The translations under genes and the position numbers were made by a program. From Pseudomonas saxonica (GTDB lineage Bacteria; Pseudomonadota; Gammaproteobacteria; Pseudomonadales; Pseudomonadaceae): a stretch of 64,000 bases of DNA. The DNA lies in the NCBI RefSeq assembly GCF_007858365.1, contig NZ_VFIO01000003.1, positions 1-64,000 on the forward strand, read 5' to 3'. The first letter of the stretch is position 1. Each line of letters starts with the position of its first letter. The notes under the pieces are model-generated. The model made no database searches. It saw only the letters and a list, made by a program, of their open reading frames with translations, and had not been told where the DNA came from. Positions 8,871 through 18,909 of the stretch are shown here, piece by piece.

Positions 8871-9403
8871 ACCCGCATCCGCCACTTTCCGTTGTGGCGC
8901 AAATCAATCATCGATAACGGTTCGATATCAATTGCGTGAAACGCCGACGGCGGGCATTGCAATACGTTCATCAGTGCCGCACGCATAACCAACGGATGTG
9001 TCACTGCAACGATATGGCCCCTCCCCGTCAGCGCTGCCATCCACTCCCCCGTGCGCTGACACAGTTGCTCTACAGACTCACCGCCGTGCGGTGTCGCCTG
9101 CCAGTCCGCCATCCACACACCCAGCGCCTCGGGCTCAATGTCATCGAGCAAACACCCCTTCCAGCGGCCAAAATCACAATCGCGCAAGCCGTGATCTAGC
9201 TGTGCATCCGCTGAAAAGAGCGCCGCTGTCTCTCTCGTCCGCGCTTCCGGCCCACACAGGTAACGTGTCGTGCGGGATGAAAATAAATTGCGCGAATGAG
9301 CCGGTGCCTGCCCGTCCATTTCCACGGATTCGTCTGCGGCGAAACGCGCTTTTTTCTGCGCAATCGTGCGGGCATGGGCGATCAACGTTAAGCGTAAAGC
9401 CAT
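8855..9403 (-). CDS. Histidine-phosphatase-superfamily protein with a degenerate RHG motif
   Basis: The 182-residue protein starts at ATG 9403 (M-A-L-R-L-T-L-I-A-H-A-R-T); the longer open frame to 9781 lies antisense to the MFS gene and is not coding. The usual R-H-G catalytic triad is replaced by A-H-A, but the second half keeps the family pattern: C-G-P-E-x-R-x-R-E-T-A, C-D-F-G-R-W-K-G and V-T-H-P-L-V-M-R. The phosphohistidine (His10) is still there while the phosphate-binding Arg is gone, so activity may be altered. Similar R-less paralogues occur near cobalt/cobalamin genes in Pseudomonas (from memory). The last residues are encoded by a REP element. Confidence 0.75.
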   Translation of the reverse strand: MALRLTLIAHARTIAQKKARFAADESVEMDGQAPAHSRNLFSSRTTRYLCGPEARTRETAALFSADAQLDHGLRDCDFGRWKGCLLDDIEPEALGVWMADWQATPHGGESVEQLCQRTGEWMAALTGRGHIVAVTHPLVMRAALMNVLQCPPSAFHAIDIEPLSMIDLRHNGKWRMRVSPSP

Positions 9404-9468
9404 TAAGTAATTCCAGATCCTGAGACACGCACTGGTGAACTGACTGGCTATGTTACAAGGAAAAGCGC

Positions 9469-10740
9469 CTAGACCACCGCCGGCACGGCCTCCAGACGCA
9501 TCACCGGGGCTGCAGGTTCTTTCAGCAGTGCAAAGTACGCAAATGCCGAGCACGCAGCGACCACAGCACTGATCACAAAGGCTGAGGAGAACGAGCCACT
9601 CTGCTGCACGCTGAAGCCGGTCAGAATCGGGGCAATGGAACCTGCCAGATAACCGCCAAAGTTCTGGATCGAGCCGAAGGATGCCACCCGCTCCGACGGT
9701 ACGATGGTGTTGACGATCATCCAGGCCGTGGCACTGGAGATATTGATAAAGAACATCGTCAGGCACAGCAACACGACACACACCACGACGTTGGTGGTAA
9801 AGGCCACGATCAAGGTAAACAGCGCCCCACCGAGCAAGCCGAGAATGACCATCAGTTTGCGGCTGGCCAGCACTCGCATGCCACGCGCCACCAGACGGTC
9901 ACAGCATTTACCCGCAACGATGGTGCCCAAGGCGCCAAACAGATACGCCAGCGATACCACCCACGCAGTGCGATATAGATCAAGGCCGTGCTCGCGTTCG
10001 AAGTAGCCGGGCAGCCAAGTGAGGTTGAGCCAGATCATGTAGATCACGCCCATAAACCCGAGAAACGCCCCCCAGGTATTGCGGTCTTTGAACAGTGAAG
10101 TCCAGGGCACTTTAGGCCCCTTGGCTTGCTGAACAGCTACCGGTTCAGCACGGCCGGTTTCAGCCATGTATTGCGCTTTGCTTTTGTAGAACTTGAACCA
10201 GCACACCGCCAGCAACAAGCCCAATACACCGGTCAGGATAAACATCCCGCGCCAGCCCAGATGCACCATAAATACAGTCAACAAAGGGGGCGCCAGACAC
10301 GGTCCGATACAGGTCGATGACCACACCCAGCCGGTGGCGGTGCCCCGCTCCTGCGTGTCGAACCACTCGGACAAGGCCTTGGCCGCCGAGGGGAAAACCG
10401 GCGCCTCACCAATCCCCAGCAACACCCGCAACCCCACCAGATGGCCGTAGCTGCTGAACAGCCCGAAGGCTGCTTGCGCCACTGACCACACCACCAGTGA
10501 ACCGCCCAGCGCCAGTTTGCTCCCCAGTTTGTCGATCAAGGCGCCAAGGGGGAGTTGCGAGAACGCATAGGCAATGGAAAAAGCCGACAGCATCACCCCC
10601 ATTTGCATCGGGCTGATGGCCAAGTCGGTTTGGATCGTGGTGTTGGCGATGGACAGGGCACTGCGGTCCAGGTAGTTGACCACACCAATCAGGAACAGAA
10701 AGAAGATGGTCAGCGTCTTGTAGTTTTTTATTGTTTTCAT
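9469..10740 (-). CDS. MFS transporter, sugar-acid (glucarate/galactonate) type
   Basis: This 423-residue, 12-TM protein belongs to the anion:cation symporter group. It has N-Y-L-D-R-S-A-L-S-I-A in TM1, R-V-L-L-G-I-G-E-A-P-V-F-P in TM4 and G-W-V-W-S-S in TM5, as in GudP/DgoT-like carriers. The start is ATG 10740, with AGAGG upstream; the 21-codon extension to 10803 is unlikely. It imports hexarate or aldonate anions with protons. It sits directly downstream of the LysR gene, on the same strand, with the catabolic operon on the other side, so it probably feeds that pathway. Confidence 0.88.
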   Translation of the reverse strand: MKTIKNYKTLTIFFLFLIGVVNYLDRSALSIANTTIQTDLAISPMQMGVMLSAFSIAYAFSQLPLGALIDKLGSKLALGGSLVVWSVAQAAFGLFSSYGHLVGLRVLLGIGEAPVFPSAAKALSEWFDTQERGTATGWVWSSTCIGPCLAPPLLTVFMVHLGWRGMFILTGVLGLLLAVCWFKFYKSKAQYMAETGRAEPVAVQQAKGPKVPWTSLFKDRNTWGAFLGFMGVIYMIWLNLTWLPGYFEREHGLDLYRTAWVVSLAYLFGALGTIVAGKCCDRLVARGMRVLASRKLMVILGLLGGALFTLIVAFTTNVVVCVVLLCLTMFFINISSATAWMIVNTIVPSERVASFGSIQNFGGYLAGSIAPILTGFSVQQSGSFSSAFVISAVVAACSAFAYFALLKEPAAPVMRLEAVPAVV

Positions 10741-10837
10741 GCGCGCCTCTAATGAGCGGTTTTTATCCATCCCTTTATAGTTGCCCGCACGCACACTGCC
10801 CAATCACAAGATGCCATCGATTGATAACTCGACGTTA

Positions 10838-11794
10838 TCAAGGCGTCTGTTGAGCACCGCGCATGGCATCAGGTCCGGTTAACAACGCCTCGATAAAGGC
10901 TTTTGCCGACCACTGCGGCGGTTCATTGCGCCGGGTGATCACTCCGTAGTCCGCCAGCACTAGCGGAAACGGTAACGCCAGGCGCACCAGCCGCCCCGCC
11001 TGAATTTCCGGTTCGACCATGGACTCGGCCAGCATCGCCACCACCGGCGTGGTTTGCAGCAATTGCATGGTGGTTTGCAGGGAAACCGTTTCAACGGTGT
11101 TTTCCGGGGTCTGCATGCCCGCCTCGACAAAGGCCTTTTCGACCCGTGCGCGCATCGGTGTGCCGGTCGGGTAAATCACCCACGGCCAACTGCCCAACTC
11201 ACTCAACGGTACTTCGCTGGCCCCAGCCAACGGGTGCTGGCTGCCTGTAACCAGACACAGCGGCTCCGGCGCCAGGGCTTGAAAATCGAACAATTCACGA
11301 TGACGGTCGAGGGTGAAACGGGCGACCACCAGATCCAGTTCTTTATGCTCAAGCAGGGTCAGCATGTTGGCGCTGGTGCCTTCCAGCACTTGTACCGTCA
11401 ACAGAGGCCAGTCCTGCTTGACCCGCACAATCGCCGCGGGCACCGCCACCGCCGTGGCTGCGTAGATGGTGCCGACTTTGAGCAAGCCATGCCCGCCCTG
11501 ACGCAGATGGTTGATCTGGCCGACAAACTGCTGGGTATCGTTCAGGGCGATCTGGGCGAAACGGGCCACGTGGTTGCCCAAATCCGTGAGAGTCATGCTG
11601 CGCGGCAAACGGGCGAACACCTCAAAGCCCAATTGATGCTCTATCTCGCGCAGCATCTTGCTCACGGCGGGTTGGCTGATGCTCATTTCCTGTGCAGTGG
11701 CGTGCATATTTTGCGTACGCGCCAGCGTGTTGATCAGCACCAAATGGCGAAACCGCAGCCAGTTGCACAGTTGATTAAACGCGACATCGGCCAT
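10838..11794 (-). CDS. LysR-family transcriptional regulator of the aldonate operon
   Basis: This 318-residue LTTR has an N-terminal winged HTH (R-H-L-V-L-I-N-T-L-A-R-T, A-T-A-Q-E-M-S-I-S-Q-P-A-V-S-K-M-L-R-E-I-E) and a C-terminal periplasmic-binding-protein-like effector domain. It resembles the GbpR/galactose-binding regulator subgroup. The start at 11,794 is preceded by GGAGG; the 13-codon upstream extension is less likely. It is transcribed divergently from the SDR gene across 104 bp with two short palindromes and probably activates the operon in response to a sugar acid. Confidence 0.9.
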   Translation of the reverse strand: MADVAFNQLCNWLRFRHLVLINTLARTQNMHATAQEMSISQPAVSKMLREIEHQLGFEVFARLPRSMTLTDLGNHVARFAQIALNDTQQFVGQINHLRQGGHGLLKVGTIYAATAVAVPAAIVRVKQDWPLLTVQVLEGTSANMLTLLEHKELDLVVARFTLDRHRELFDFQALAPEPLCLVTGSQHPLAGASEVPLSELGSWPWVIYPTGTPMRARVEKAFVEAGMQTPENTVETVSLQTTMQLLQTTPVVAMLAESMVEPEIQAGRLVRLALPFPLVLADYGVITRRNEPPQWSAKAFIEALLTGPDAMRGAQQTP

Positions 11795-12639
<845 letters not shown>

Positions 12640-12694
12640 CTCGCTTGCAGCCTCACCCAGCGGCTTCGCAATCATTCACCCCTAAGGAGCTTTT

Positions 12695-13543
12695 ATGAAA
12701 CTGTTGCGCTACGGCGAAAAAGGCCAGGAAAAACCCGGACTGCTCGACGCCCAAGGCCATATCCGTGATTTGTCCGGGCATATCCACGATGTCGCAGGCC
12801 TTGCACTCGACCCCGCCCGTCTCGCCACGCTGAGCAACATCGACCCCTCAAGCCTGCCCTTGGTCAGCGGCTCGCCGCGTCTGGGCGCGTGTGTCGGCCA
12901 GGTCGGCAAATTTATCTGCATCGGCCTCAATTACGCCGACCACGCCGCCGAGTCAGGCATGGCCGTGCCGACTGAGCCGGTGCTGTTCAACAAATGGACC
13001 AGCGCCATCTGCGGCCCCAATGACGACGTTGAAATCCCTCGCCATTCGACCAAGACCGACTGGGAAGTCGAACTGGGCGTAGTGATCGGCAAGGGCGGTC
13101 GCTATATCGATGAAAGCAACGCCATGGAGCACGTGGCCGGTTATTGCGTGATCAACGATGTGTCCGAGCGCGAATGGCAACTGGAGCGCGGCGGCACCTG
13201 GGACAAGGGCAAAGGGTTCGACACCTTCGGCCCCCTCGGCCCGTGGCTGGTCACCCGCGACGAAATCCCCGACCCGCACCAACTCAACCTATGGCTTGAA
13301 GTCGATGGGCAGCGCTACCAGAACGGCAATACCCGCACCATGGTCTTCCAGATCCCGGCCTTGATTGCTTACCTGAGCCGCTGTATGTCGCTGCAACCGG
13401 GCGACGTCATTTCCACAGGCACGCCGCCGGGCGTGGGTCTGGGCATCAAGCCGGAACCGGTATTTTTGCGAGCGGGTCAAGTCATGCGTTTGGGCATTGA
13501 AGGCCTTGGCGAACAGTGCCAACGCACCGTGCAAGCCGACTAA
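12695..13543 (+). CDS. Fumarylacetoacetate hydrolase family protein (2,4-diketo-3-deoxy-acid hydrolase type)
   Basis: This 282-residue FAH-fold protein has I-G-L-N-Y-A-D-H-A-A-E, P-V-L-F-N-K, the W-E-V-E-L-G-V-V metal site, N-D-V-S-E-R-E-W-Q and T-G-T-P-P-G-V-G. Close relatives are often labelled ureidoglycolate lyase, but next to this SDR the likely role is hydrolysis of a 2,4-diketo-3-deoxy acid to pyruvate plus a hydroxyacid, as in the L-fucose/L-rhamnose diketo-hydrolase pathways. The metal ligands are the acidic residues of E-V-E-L and D-V-S-E. A strong AAGGAG lies upstream. Confidence 0.85.
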   Translation: MKLLRYGEKGQEKPGLLDAQGHIRDLSGHIHDVAGLALDPARLATLSNIDPSSLPLVSGSPRLGACVGQVGKFICIGLNYADHAAESGMAVPTEPVLFNKWTSAICGPNDDVEIPRHSTKTDWEVELGVVIGKGGRYIDESNAMEHVAGYCVINDVSEREWQLERGGTWDKGKGFDTFGPLGPWLVTRDEIPDPHQLNLWLEVDGQRYQNGNTRTMVFQIPALIAYLSRCMSLQPGDVISTGTPPGVGLGIKPEPVFLRAGQVMRLGIEGLGEQCQRTVQAD

Positions 13544-13588
13544 GCTCACTCGACTCAACAAATAACGATAAGAAACAGGAGCACCCTC

Positions 13589-14572
13589 ATGCGCATTTTG
13601 ATCACTGGCGGCACTGGCTTTATCGGCAAGCAACTGGCCCAGCGCCTGCTGGACTTGAACACCCTGACCTTCGAAGGCCAGGCGCCCCGCCCGATTGAGC
13701 GCATCGTGTTGTTTGACGCCTTCGCGGGCGAAGACGTGCCCAACGACCCGCGTATTGAGTTGGTGACCGGTGACGTCGCCGACCCTGACGTCATTGCCCG
13801 CGTGACCGATGGCGTGGATGTGGTCTGGCATTTGGCTGCCGTGGTCAGCTCGGCTGCAGAGGCCGATTTTGATCTGGGCATGCAGGTCAATTTGCACGGT
13901 TTGATGCTGCTGCTCGAAACCCTGCGCAAACAAGGTAATGCGCCGCGCTTTGTCTACGCCAGCGGCTTTGCCGTGTTTGGCGGCACACTGCCAGACGTGG
14001 TCAATGACGAGACCGCCCTCACCCCGCAATCGTCCTACGGCATGCAAAAAGCCGTGGGCGAATTGCTGGTCGCTGACTATGCGCGCAAAGGCTTTGTCGA
14101 TGGTCGCGTGCTGCGTCTGCCGACTGTGGCGGTGCGCCCTGGCAAACCGAACAAGGCCGCCTCAACCTTCTTCAGCTCGATCATCCGCGAACCGCTGGTG
14201 GGCCTGCCGGCTGTGTGCCCGGTGCGTCCGGACACGCAGGTGTACCTCACTTCGCCGCGCCGCATCATTGAATCGATGCTGCTGGGCATGACCCTGTCAC
14301 CGCAGACACTGGGCAGCCAAAGAGTCATCCCGCTGCCGGGCGTGACCACCACCGTGGCTGACATGGTCTCGGCGCTGCAGCGAGTGGCGGGTGATGACGT
14401 GGTCAACCTGATTCGCTGGGAACCGGACGCGACCATCCAGCGCATCGTTGAAAGCTGGCCGAGCACCGTTGAAGCCCCCCGCGCCCGCGCACTGGGCTTC
14501 ACCGCCGACCCCGACTTCGACGCCATTGTGCGCGCCCACATTGAGGATACCGCCCCACGCCGTAGCAGCTGA
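13589..14572 (+). CDS. denD: D-erythronate dehydrogenase-like SDR (extended type)
   Basis: This 327-residue extended SDR has G-G-T-G-F-I-G at residues 7-13, a D-V-A-D-P motif, H-L-A-A-V-V-S, Y-G-M-Q-K (catalytic Tyr/Lys) and R-L-P-T-V-A-V-R-P-G. It matches DenD, which oxidises D-erythronate at C2/C3 with NAD, or the related uronate/erythronate epimerase-like enzymes. In this operon it would let the cell use a four-carbon acid along with the deoxy-acid route. The stop codon falls within a repeat arm, which supplies the final R-S-S. Confidence 0.85.
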   Translation: MRILITGGTGFIGKQLAQRLLDLNTLTFEGQAPRPIERIVLFDAFAGEDVPNDPRIELVTGDVADPDVIARVTDGVDVVWHLAAVVSSAAEADFDLGMQVNLHGLMLLLETLRKQGNAPRFVYASGFAVFGGTLPDVVNDETALTPQSSYGMQKAVGELLVADYARKGFVDGRVLRLPTVAVRPGKPNKAASTFFSSIIREPLVGLPAVCPVRPDTQVYLTSPRRIIESMLLGMTLSPQTLGSQRVIPLPGVTTTVADMVSALQRVAGDDVVNLIRWEPDATIQRIVESWPSTVEAPRARALGFTADPDFDAIVRAHIEDTAPRRSS

Positions 14573-14711
14573 GGAGCGCAGCGAGGCTGCGTCCGGCTGC
14601 GAAGCGGCCGTAAATTTTGGAAACCAGGTTTTACTGACACTCTGCAGTCAATGGTTTAGCGACTGCTTCGCAGCCAGACGCAGCCTCGCTGAGCTCGTCA
14701 GCTGCTACGAG
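14561..14711. repeat. Inverted pair of intergenic repeats (REPIN-like)
   Basis: Arm 1 (14,561-14,611) and the reverse complement of arm 2 (about 14,656-14,711) agree over ~50 bp: CGTAGCAGCTGA, GAGC, CAGCGAGGCTGCGTC and GGCTGCGAAGC. The arms surround a ~45-bp loop and could fold into a long hairpin in the denD-MFS mRNA. This could attenuate or stabilise the distal transcript. A decayed relative is at ~18,815-18,886. Confidence 0.8.
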
Positions 14712-14758
14712 CAGTATTTGAAGTCCTTAATAACAATAAAAAACTGAGGTCGTGCGAC

Positions 14759-16132
14759 ATGACTATCCCGCTTACGGATGTCTCGAACATCGAACAACAA
14801 ACCATCAAGCGTGTGACAAAACGCATGATCCCCTTTCTGGTCCTGCTGTTCGTCGTCGCTTTTCTGGACCGTAATAACGTCGGTTTTGCGGCCCTGCGCA
14901 TGAACGCCGACATCGGTATCAGCCAGACCATTTATGGCCTCGGCGCGGGGATTTTCTTCCTCGGCTATTTCATGTTTGAAGTGCCAAGCAACATTCTGCT
15001 GCACCGCTACGGCGCGCGTGTGTGGATCGCCCGCATCATGGTGACGTGGGGCATCATTGCCGGGGCCATGGGCTTTTTGCAGACTCCGGTGCACTTTATC
15101 TCCCTGCGCGTTCTGCTGGGCATTGCCGAAGCCGGGTTCTTCCCGGGGGTCATCTACCTGCTGTCGCTGTGGTTCCCGAGCCGTTACCGCGCCCGCATGA
15201 TCGCGACCTTTTACCTCGGTGTGCCCATCGCTCAAATCGTCGGCGCGCCGTTGTCGGTGGGCCTGATGGAGCTGGGCGACGCATGGGGTTTTGTTGGCTG
15301 GCGCCTGATGTACATCGTCGAAGCCGTGCCTGCGGTCATCCTCGGCGTGGTCTGTTTCTTCTACCTGACCGATCGCCCCGCCGACGCCCATTGGCTAACC
15401 GATGAACAACGCAACTGGCTGATCAACACCCTCGAACAGGAAGAGCGCAGCAAACCGCTGGTGGTGGGTGTGCAGCCGACCAAAGGGCAAATGATTCGCA
15501 AGGCCTTGGCCAACCGCCAAGTGTGGTTGCTGGCGCTGGTGTACTTCGGCATCACTTCCGGCTCCAACGCAATGAACTTCTTTATGCCCACCGTGCTGGC
15601 CTCGTTCCGGGAATCATTCGGGCTGGAAATCGGCCTGATGCAAAACGGCCTGATCACCGCCGTGCCTTATGCGGTCGCCGCCGTGGCAATGATCTGGTGG
15701 AGCCGTCGCTCAGATCGCCTGCAAGAACGCCACTGGCATGCCGGCGGCGCTGCCATGCTGGCGGCTATCGCCATCGCGCTGGCCCTGCTGATCAACCAAC
15801 CGTGGATTATCGTGCTGGGCTTTATCTTCCTGGCAATGGGCGTTTACAGCGCCATCAACGTGTTCTGGGCGGTGCCCGGCCAAGTGCTGACCGGCGTCGG
15901 CGCAGCTGCGGGGATTGGCCTGATCAACTCAATCGGCAACCTCAGCGGGTTTGTCGGCCCCTACCTGACGGGCTTTCTGTTCAACGTGACCGGCAGTTAC
16001 ACGCCGGGCTTTCTGGTGATTGCAGCACTGGTCGGGCTGGGCGGCCTGGGCATGGTCTTGATGCCGCGCAACAAAGTGTCGTCCCTTGATGCAGAGCTGC
16101 CACCGGCAGTCGTGATTGGAGGTAAAGCATGA
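14759..16132 (+). CDS. MFS transporter, anion:cation symporter (tartrate/phthalate-like) group
   Basis: This 457-residue 12-TM carrier has L-D-R-N-N-V-G-F-A in TM1, F-E-V-P-S-N-I-L-L-H-R-Y-G-A-R-V-W-I after TM2 and R-V-L-L-G-I-A-E-A-G-F-F-P-G in TM4. These are hallmarks of the ACS family that takes up small hydroxy- and aromatic acids. It overlaps the next gene by ATGA, so the two are translationally coupled. It probably imports the four- or five-carbon acid handled by denD, the dehydratase and the oxidoreductase. Confidence 0.9.
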   Translation: MTIPLTDVSNIEQQTIKRVTKRMIPFLVLLFVVAFLDRNNVGFAALRMNADIGISQTIYGLGAGIFFLGYFMFEVPSNILLHRYGARVWIARIMVTWGIIAGAMGFLQTPVHFISLRVLLGIAEAGFFPGVIYLLSLWFPSRYRARMIATFYLGVPIAQIVGAPLSVGLMELGDAWGFVGWRLMYIVEAVPAVILGVVCFFYLTDRPADAHWLTDEQRNWLINTLEQEERSKPLVVGVQPTKGQMIRKALANRQVWLLALVYFGITSGSNAMNFFMPTVLASFRESFGLEIGLMQNGLITAVPYAVAAVAMIWWSRRSDRLQERHWHAGGAAMLAAIAIALALLINQPWIIVLGFIFLAMGVYSAINVFWAVPGQVLTGVGAAAGIGLINSIGNLSGFVGPYLTGFLFNVTGSYTPGFLVIAALVGLGGLGMVLMPRNKVSSLDAELPPAVVIGGKA

Positions 16133-17013
16133 ACTTGCCCACTGTCGCCTTTATAGGCACTGGGATCATGGGCCAGCCAATGGCCCGCAACCTGTTACAC
16201 GCCGGTTTCCCGGTGCGGGCATGGAACCGTTCTGCGGCCAAAGCTCAGGAACTCTCAGCGCACGGCGCCGACATCGCGAGCAGCCCGGCGCAGGCCGCAA
16301 GCGGTGCTCAGGTGCTGATTTGCATGCTCAGTGACGGCCCCACCTGCGACGCCGTGCTGTTTGGCGAAGACGGTGCGGCGCTGGCGCTGACGCCGGGATC
16401 GCTGGTCATCGTGATGAGTTCAATCCCGGTCGACACCGCGGTGGAGCAGGCACGGTTGTGCGCAGAGCACGGTCTGCGCTACCTCGACGCCCCGGTGTCG
16501 GGGGGCGAACGCGGGGCGCGGGAAGCCAGCCTGGCAATCATGGTCGGCGGTGAAGCCGCGGCCTTTGAGCAAGGCCACGAGGTACTGAGCGCGATGGGCC
16601 GCCCGGTGCATGTCGGCCCGGCGGGCACCGGCGAGCTGGCCAAGCTGGTCAATCAACTGATCGTCGCCAGCACCATCGCCACCGTCGCTGAAGGTCTGTT
16701 ACTGGCCGAACGCGGCGGTGCCGATCCGGCCAAAGTCCACGAAGCACTGCTGGGCGGCTTTGTTGATTCGCCCATCTGGCGCCAGCACGGCCAACGCATG
16801 CTCAACAACGACTTCACCCCCGGTGGCCCGGCCAAGTGGCAACTCAAGGACACCCGCACCGCCCTCGCCCACGCCCAACAACTCGGCCTGTCGCTGCCGG
16901 TCGGCAGTCTGGTCGACAGCCTGTTTGCCGCGATGGTTGAGGCCGGTGACGGCGAACTCGATCACGCGGGGCTGATTCGTCAGTTACGCCGCAACAACCC
17001 ATTACCCGAATAA
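16129..17013 (+). CDS. NAD(P)-dependent 3-hydroxyacid dehydrogenase (beta-hydroxyacid/6PGDH family)
   Basis: This 294-residue enzyme has the Rossmann motif F-I-G-T-G-I-M-G-Q-P-M-A near the N-terminus, the substrate signature D-A-P-V-S-G-G-E-R-G-A-R-E and catalytic Lys in G-E-L-A-K-L-V-N-Q. It belongs with tartronate-semialdehyde reductase (GlxR/GarR) and L-threonate dehydrogenase (LtnD). In this operon, tartronate-semialdehyde reduction or four-carbon acid oxidation both fit. The start codon overlaps the MFS stop. Confidence 0.85.
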   Translation: MNLPTVAFIGTGIMGQPMARNLLHAGFPVRAWNRSAAKAQELSAHGADIASSPAQAASGAQVLICMLSDGPTCDAVLFGEDGAALALTPGSLVIVMSSIPVDTAVEQARLCAEHGLRYLDAPVSGGERGAREASLAIMVGGEAAAFEQGHEVLSAMGRPVHVGPAGTGELAKLVNQLIVASTIATVAEGLLLAERGGADPAKVHEALLGGFVDSPIWRQHGQRMLNNDFTPGGPAKWQLKDTRTALAHAQQLGLSLPVGSLVDSLFAAMVEAGDGELDHAGLIRQLRRNNPLPE

Positions 17014-17029
17014 TTTGCTGGAGCCTGCC

Positions 17030-18814
17030 ATGACCGATTCAACCCCACGCCGCCTGCGCAGCCAGCTGTGGTTTGACGACCCGAGCCACGCTGACCTTAC
17101 CGCGCTCTACGTGGAACGCTACATGAATCAGGGCCTGACCCGGGCCGAACTGCAATCCGGGCGGCCGATTATCGGCATCGCCCAGACCGGCAGCGACCTC
17201 ACGCCCTGTAACCGCCATCACATCGAACTGGCCAAACGGGTCAAGGACGGCATTCGCGATGCGGGCGGTATTCCGATGGAGTTTCCAGTGCACCCGATTG
17301 CCGAGCAATCACGCCGCCCCACCGCGGCACTGGATCGCAACCTGGCCTATCTGGGCCTGGTTGAAGTGCTGCACGGCTACCCGCTCGACGGCGTGGTACT
17401 GACCACCGGTTGCGACAAGACCACCCCGGCCTGTTTGATGGCGGCGGCCACCACTGACCTGCCCTCCATCGTGCTGTCGGGCGGGCCGATGCTCGACGGC
17501 TGGCACAAAGGTCAGCGCATCGGCTCCGGCACGGTGCTGTGGCATGCACGCAACCTGCTCAGCGCAGGCGAGATTGATTACGAAGGGTTTATGACCCTGA
17601 CGACCGCGTCATCGCCGTCAGTGGGCCACTGCAACACCATGGGTACCGCGCTGTCGATGAACGCGCTGGCCGAAGCCCTGGGCATGTCGTTGCCCGGTTG
17701 CGCCAGCATTCCCGCGCCGTACCGCGAGCGTGGGCAAATGGCTTATGCAACGGGTATGCGGATTGTCGATCTGGTGCGCGAAGACGTGCGCCCGTCACAG
17801 ATCATGACCCACGCGGCGTTTGAAAATGCCATCGCCGTTGCCTCGGCACTCGGCGCTTCAACCAACTGCCCGCCGCACCTGATTGCCATCGCTCGGCACA
17901 GCGGTATCGACCTGTCGCTTGAAGACTGGCAGCGTGTCGGCGAGGACGTGCCTTTGCTGGTCAACTGCATGCCGGCCGGTGAATACCTGGGCGAAAGTTT
18001 CCACCGCGCAGGCGGCGTACCGGCCGTGATGCATGAGCTGGACAAAGTCGGCCTGCTGCACCGCGATTGCCGCACCGTCAGTGGTCGCAGCATCGGCGAG
18101 GTGGTCGCCGACTGCGTGACCGGCGACCGCGACGTGATTCGACCGTTCGAAGACCCGCTGATGCACCGCGCCGGGTTTATCGTGCTCAGCGGCAACTTCT
18201 TCGACAGCGCCATCATGAAAATGTCGGTGGTGGGCGAAGCCTTCCGCAGCACCTACCTCAGCGACCCGCTGCAACCCAATAGCTTCGAAGCCCGGGCGAT
18301 TGTGTTTGAAGGGCCGGAAGACTATCAGGCGCGCATCAATGACCCTTCACTGGACATCGACGAGCGTTGCATCCTGGTGATTCGCGGCTGCGGCACTGTT
18401 GGTTTCCCCGGCAGTGGCGAGGTGGTCAACATGACCCCGCCCTCGGCCATGATCAAAGCCGGTATCGATTCGCTGCCGTGCATGGGCGACGGCCGCCAAA
18501 GCGGCACCTCGGCCAGCCCGTCCATTCTCAATATGTCCCCGGAATCGGCCGTCGGTGGCGGCCTGTCGCTGCTGCGCACAGGTGACCGCCTGCGTGTGGA
18601 CCTCAACGCGCGCAGCGTGAACTTGCTGGTGGATGACAGCGTACTCAATGAGCGTCGTCAGGAACCGCTGCCCCCGCTGGCCCCGTCGCAAACCCCTTGG
18701 CAGGAGTTGTACCGCCAACTGGTCGGCCAACTGTCCACCGGCGGCTGCCTGGAACCGGCGACCCTGTACTGGCGCGTAATCCCGGAAAACGGCCCGCCCC
18801 GCCACTCTCACTAA
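17030..18814 (+). CDS. IlvD/Edd-family sugar-acid dehydratase (arabinonate/xylonate type)
   Basis: This 594-residue dehydratase has Fe-S cluster cysteines in T-T-G-C-D-K-T-T-P-A-C and G-H-C-N-T-M-G and substrate loops V-L-S-G-G-P-M and S-G-T-S-A-S-P-S. It resembles L-arabinonate/D-xylonate/L-fuconate dehydratases more than IlvD. It removes water from an aldonate to give a 2-keto-3-deoxy acid, the substrate of the SDR (oxidative route) or of the second FAH-family enzyme (dehydration route). The start is ATG 17,030, preceded by CTGGAG; a TTG at 17,015 is less likely. Confidence 0.9.
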   Translation: MTDSTPRRLRSQLWFDDPSHADLTALYVERYMNQGLTRAELQSGRPIIGIAQTGSDLTPCNRHHIELAKRVKDGIRDAGGIPMEFPVHPIAEQSRRPTAALDRNLAYLGLVEVLHGYPLDGVVLTTGCDKTTPACLMAAATTDLPSIVLSGGPMLDGWHKGQRIGSGTVLWHARNLLSAGEIDYEGFMTLTTASSPSVGHCNTMGTALSMNALAEALGMSLPGCASIPAPYRERGQMAYATGMRIVDLVREDVRPSQIMTHAAFENAIAVASALGASTNCPPHLIAIARHSGIDLSLEDWQRVGEDVPLLVNCMPAGEYLGESFHRAGGVPAVMHELDKVGLLHRDCRTVSGRSIGEVVADCVTGDRDVIRPFEDPLMHRAGFIVLSGNFFDSAIMKMSVVGEAFRSTYLSDPLQPNSFEARAIVFEGPEDYQARINDPSLDIDERCILVIRGCGTVGFPGSGEVVNMTPPSAMIKAGIDSLPCMGDGRQSGTSASPSILNMSPESAVGGGLSLLRTGDRLRVDLNARSVNLLVDDSVLNERRQEPLPPLAPSQTPWQELYRQLVGQLSTGGCLEPATLYWRVIPENGPPRHSH

Positions 18815-18890
18815 GCCATTGAGGAGCCGCTGGCCGGGGCCGCTTCGCCGCCCATCGCAGCCTCGTCCCTCGTCAGCGGCTACACGTGAA
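18815..18890. repeat. Decayed copy of the intergenic repeat seen at 14.6 kb
   Basis: The spacer contains GAGGAGCCGCTGGC, GCTTCGCCGC, CGCAGCCTCG and CTCGTCAGCGGCTAC, a diverged version of the 14,561-14,711 pair. It lies immediately before the last gene of the operon and can fold into a hairpin. Confidence 0.5.
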
Positions 18891-18909
18891 TCGATATAAG
18901 GATGGCTCT

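Noticed and set aside
8960..9781. 308-codon start for the histidine-phosphatase relative
   Set aside because: The N-terminal extension is antisense to the MFS gene and Cys/Arg-rich; ATG 9403 gives the domain start.
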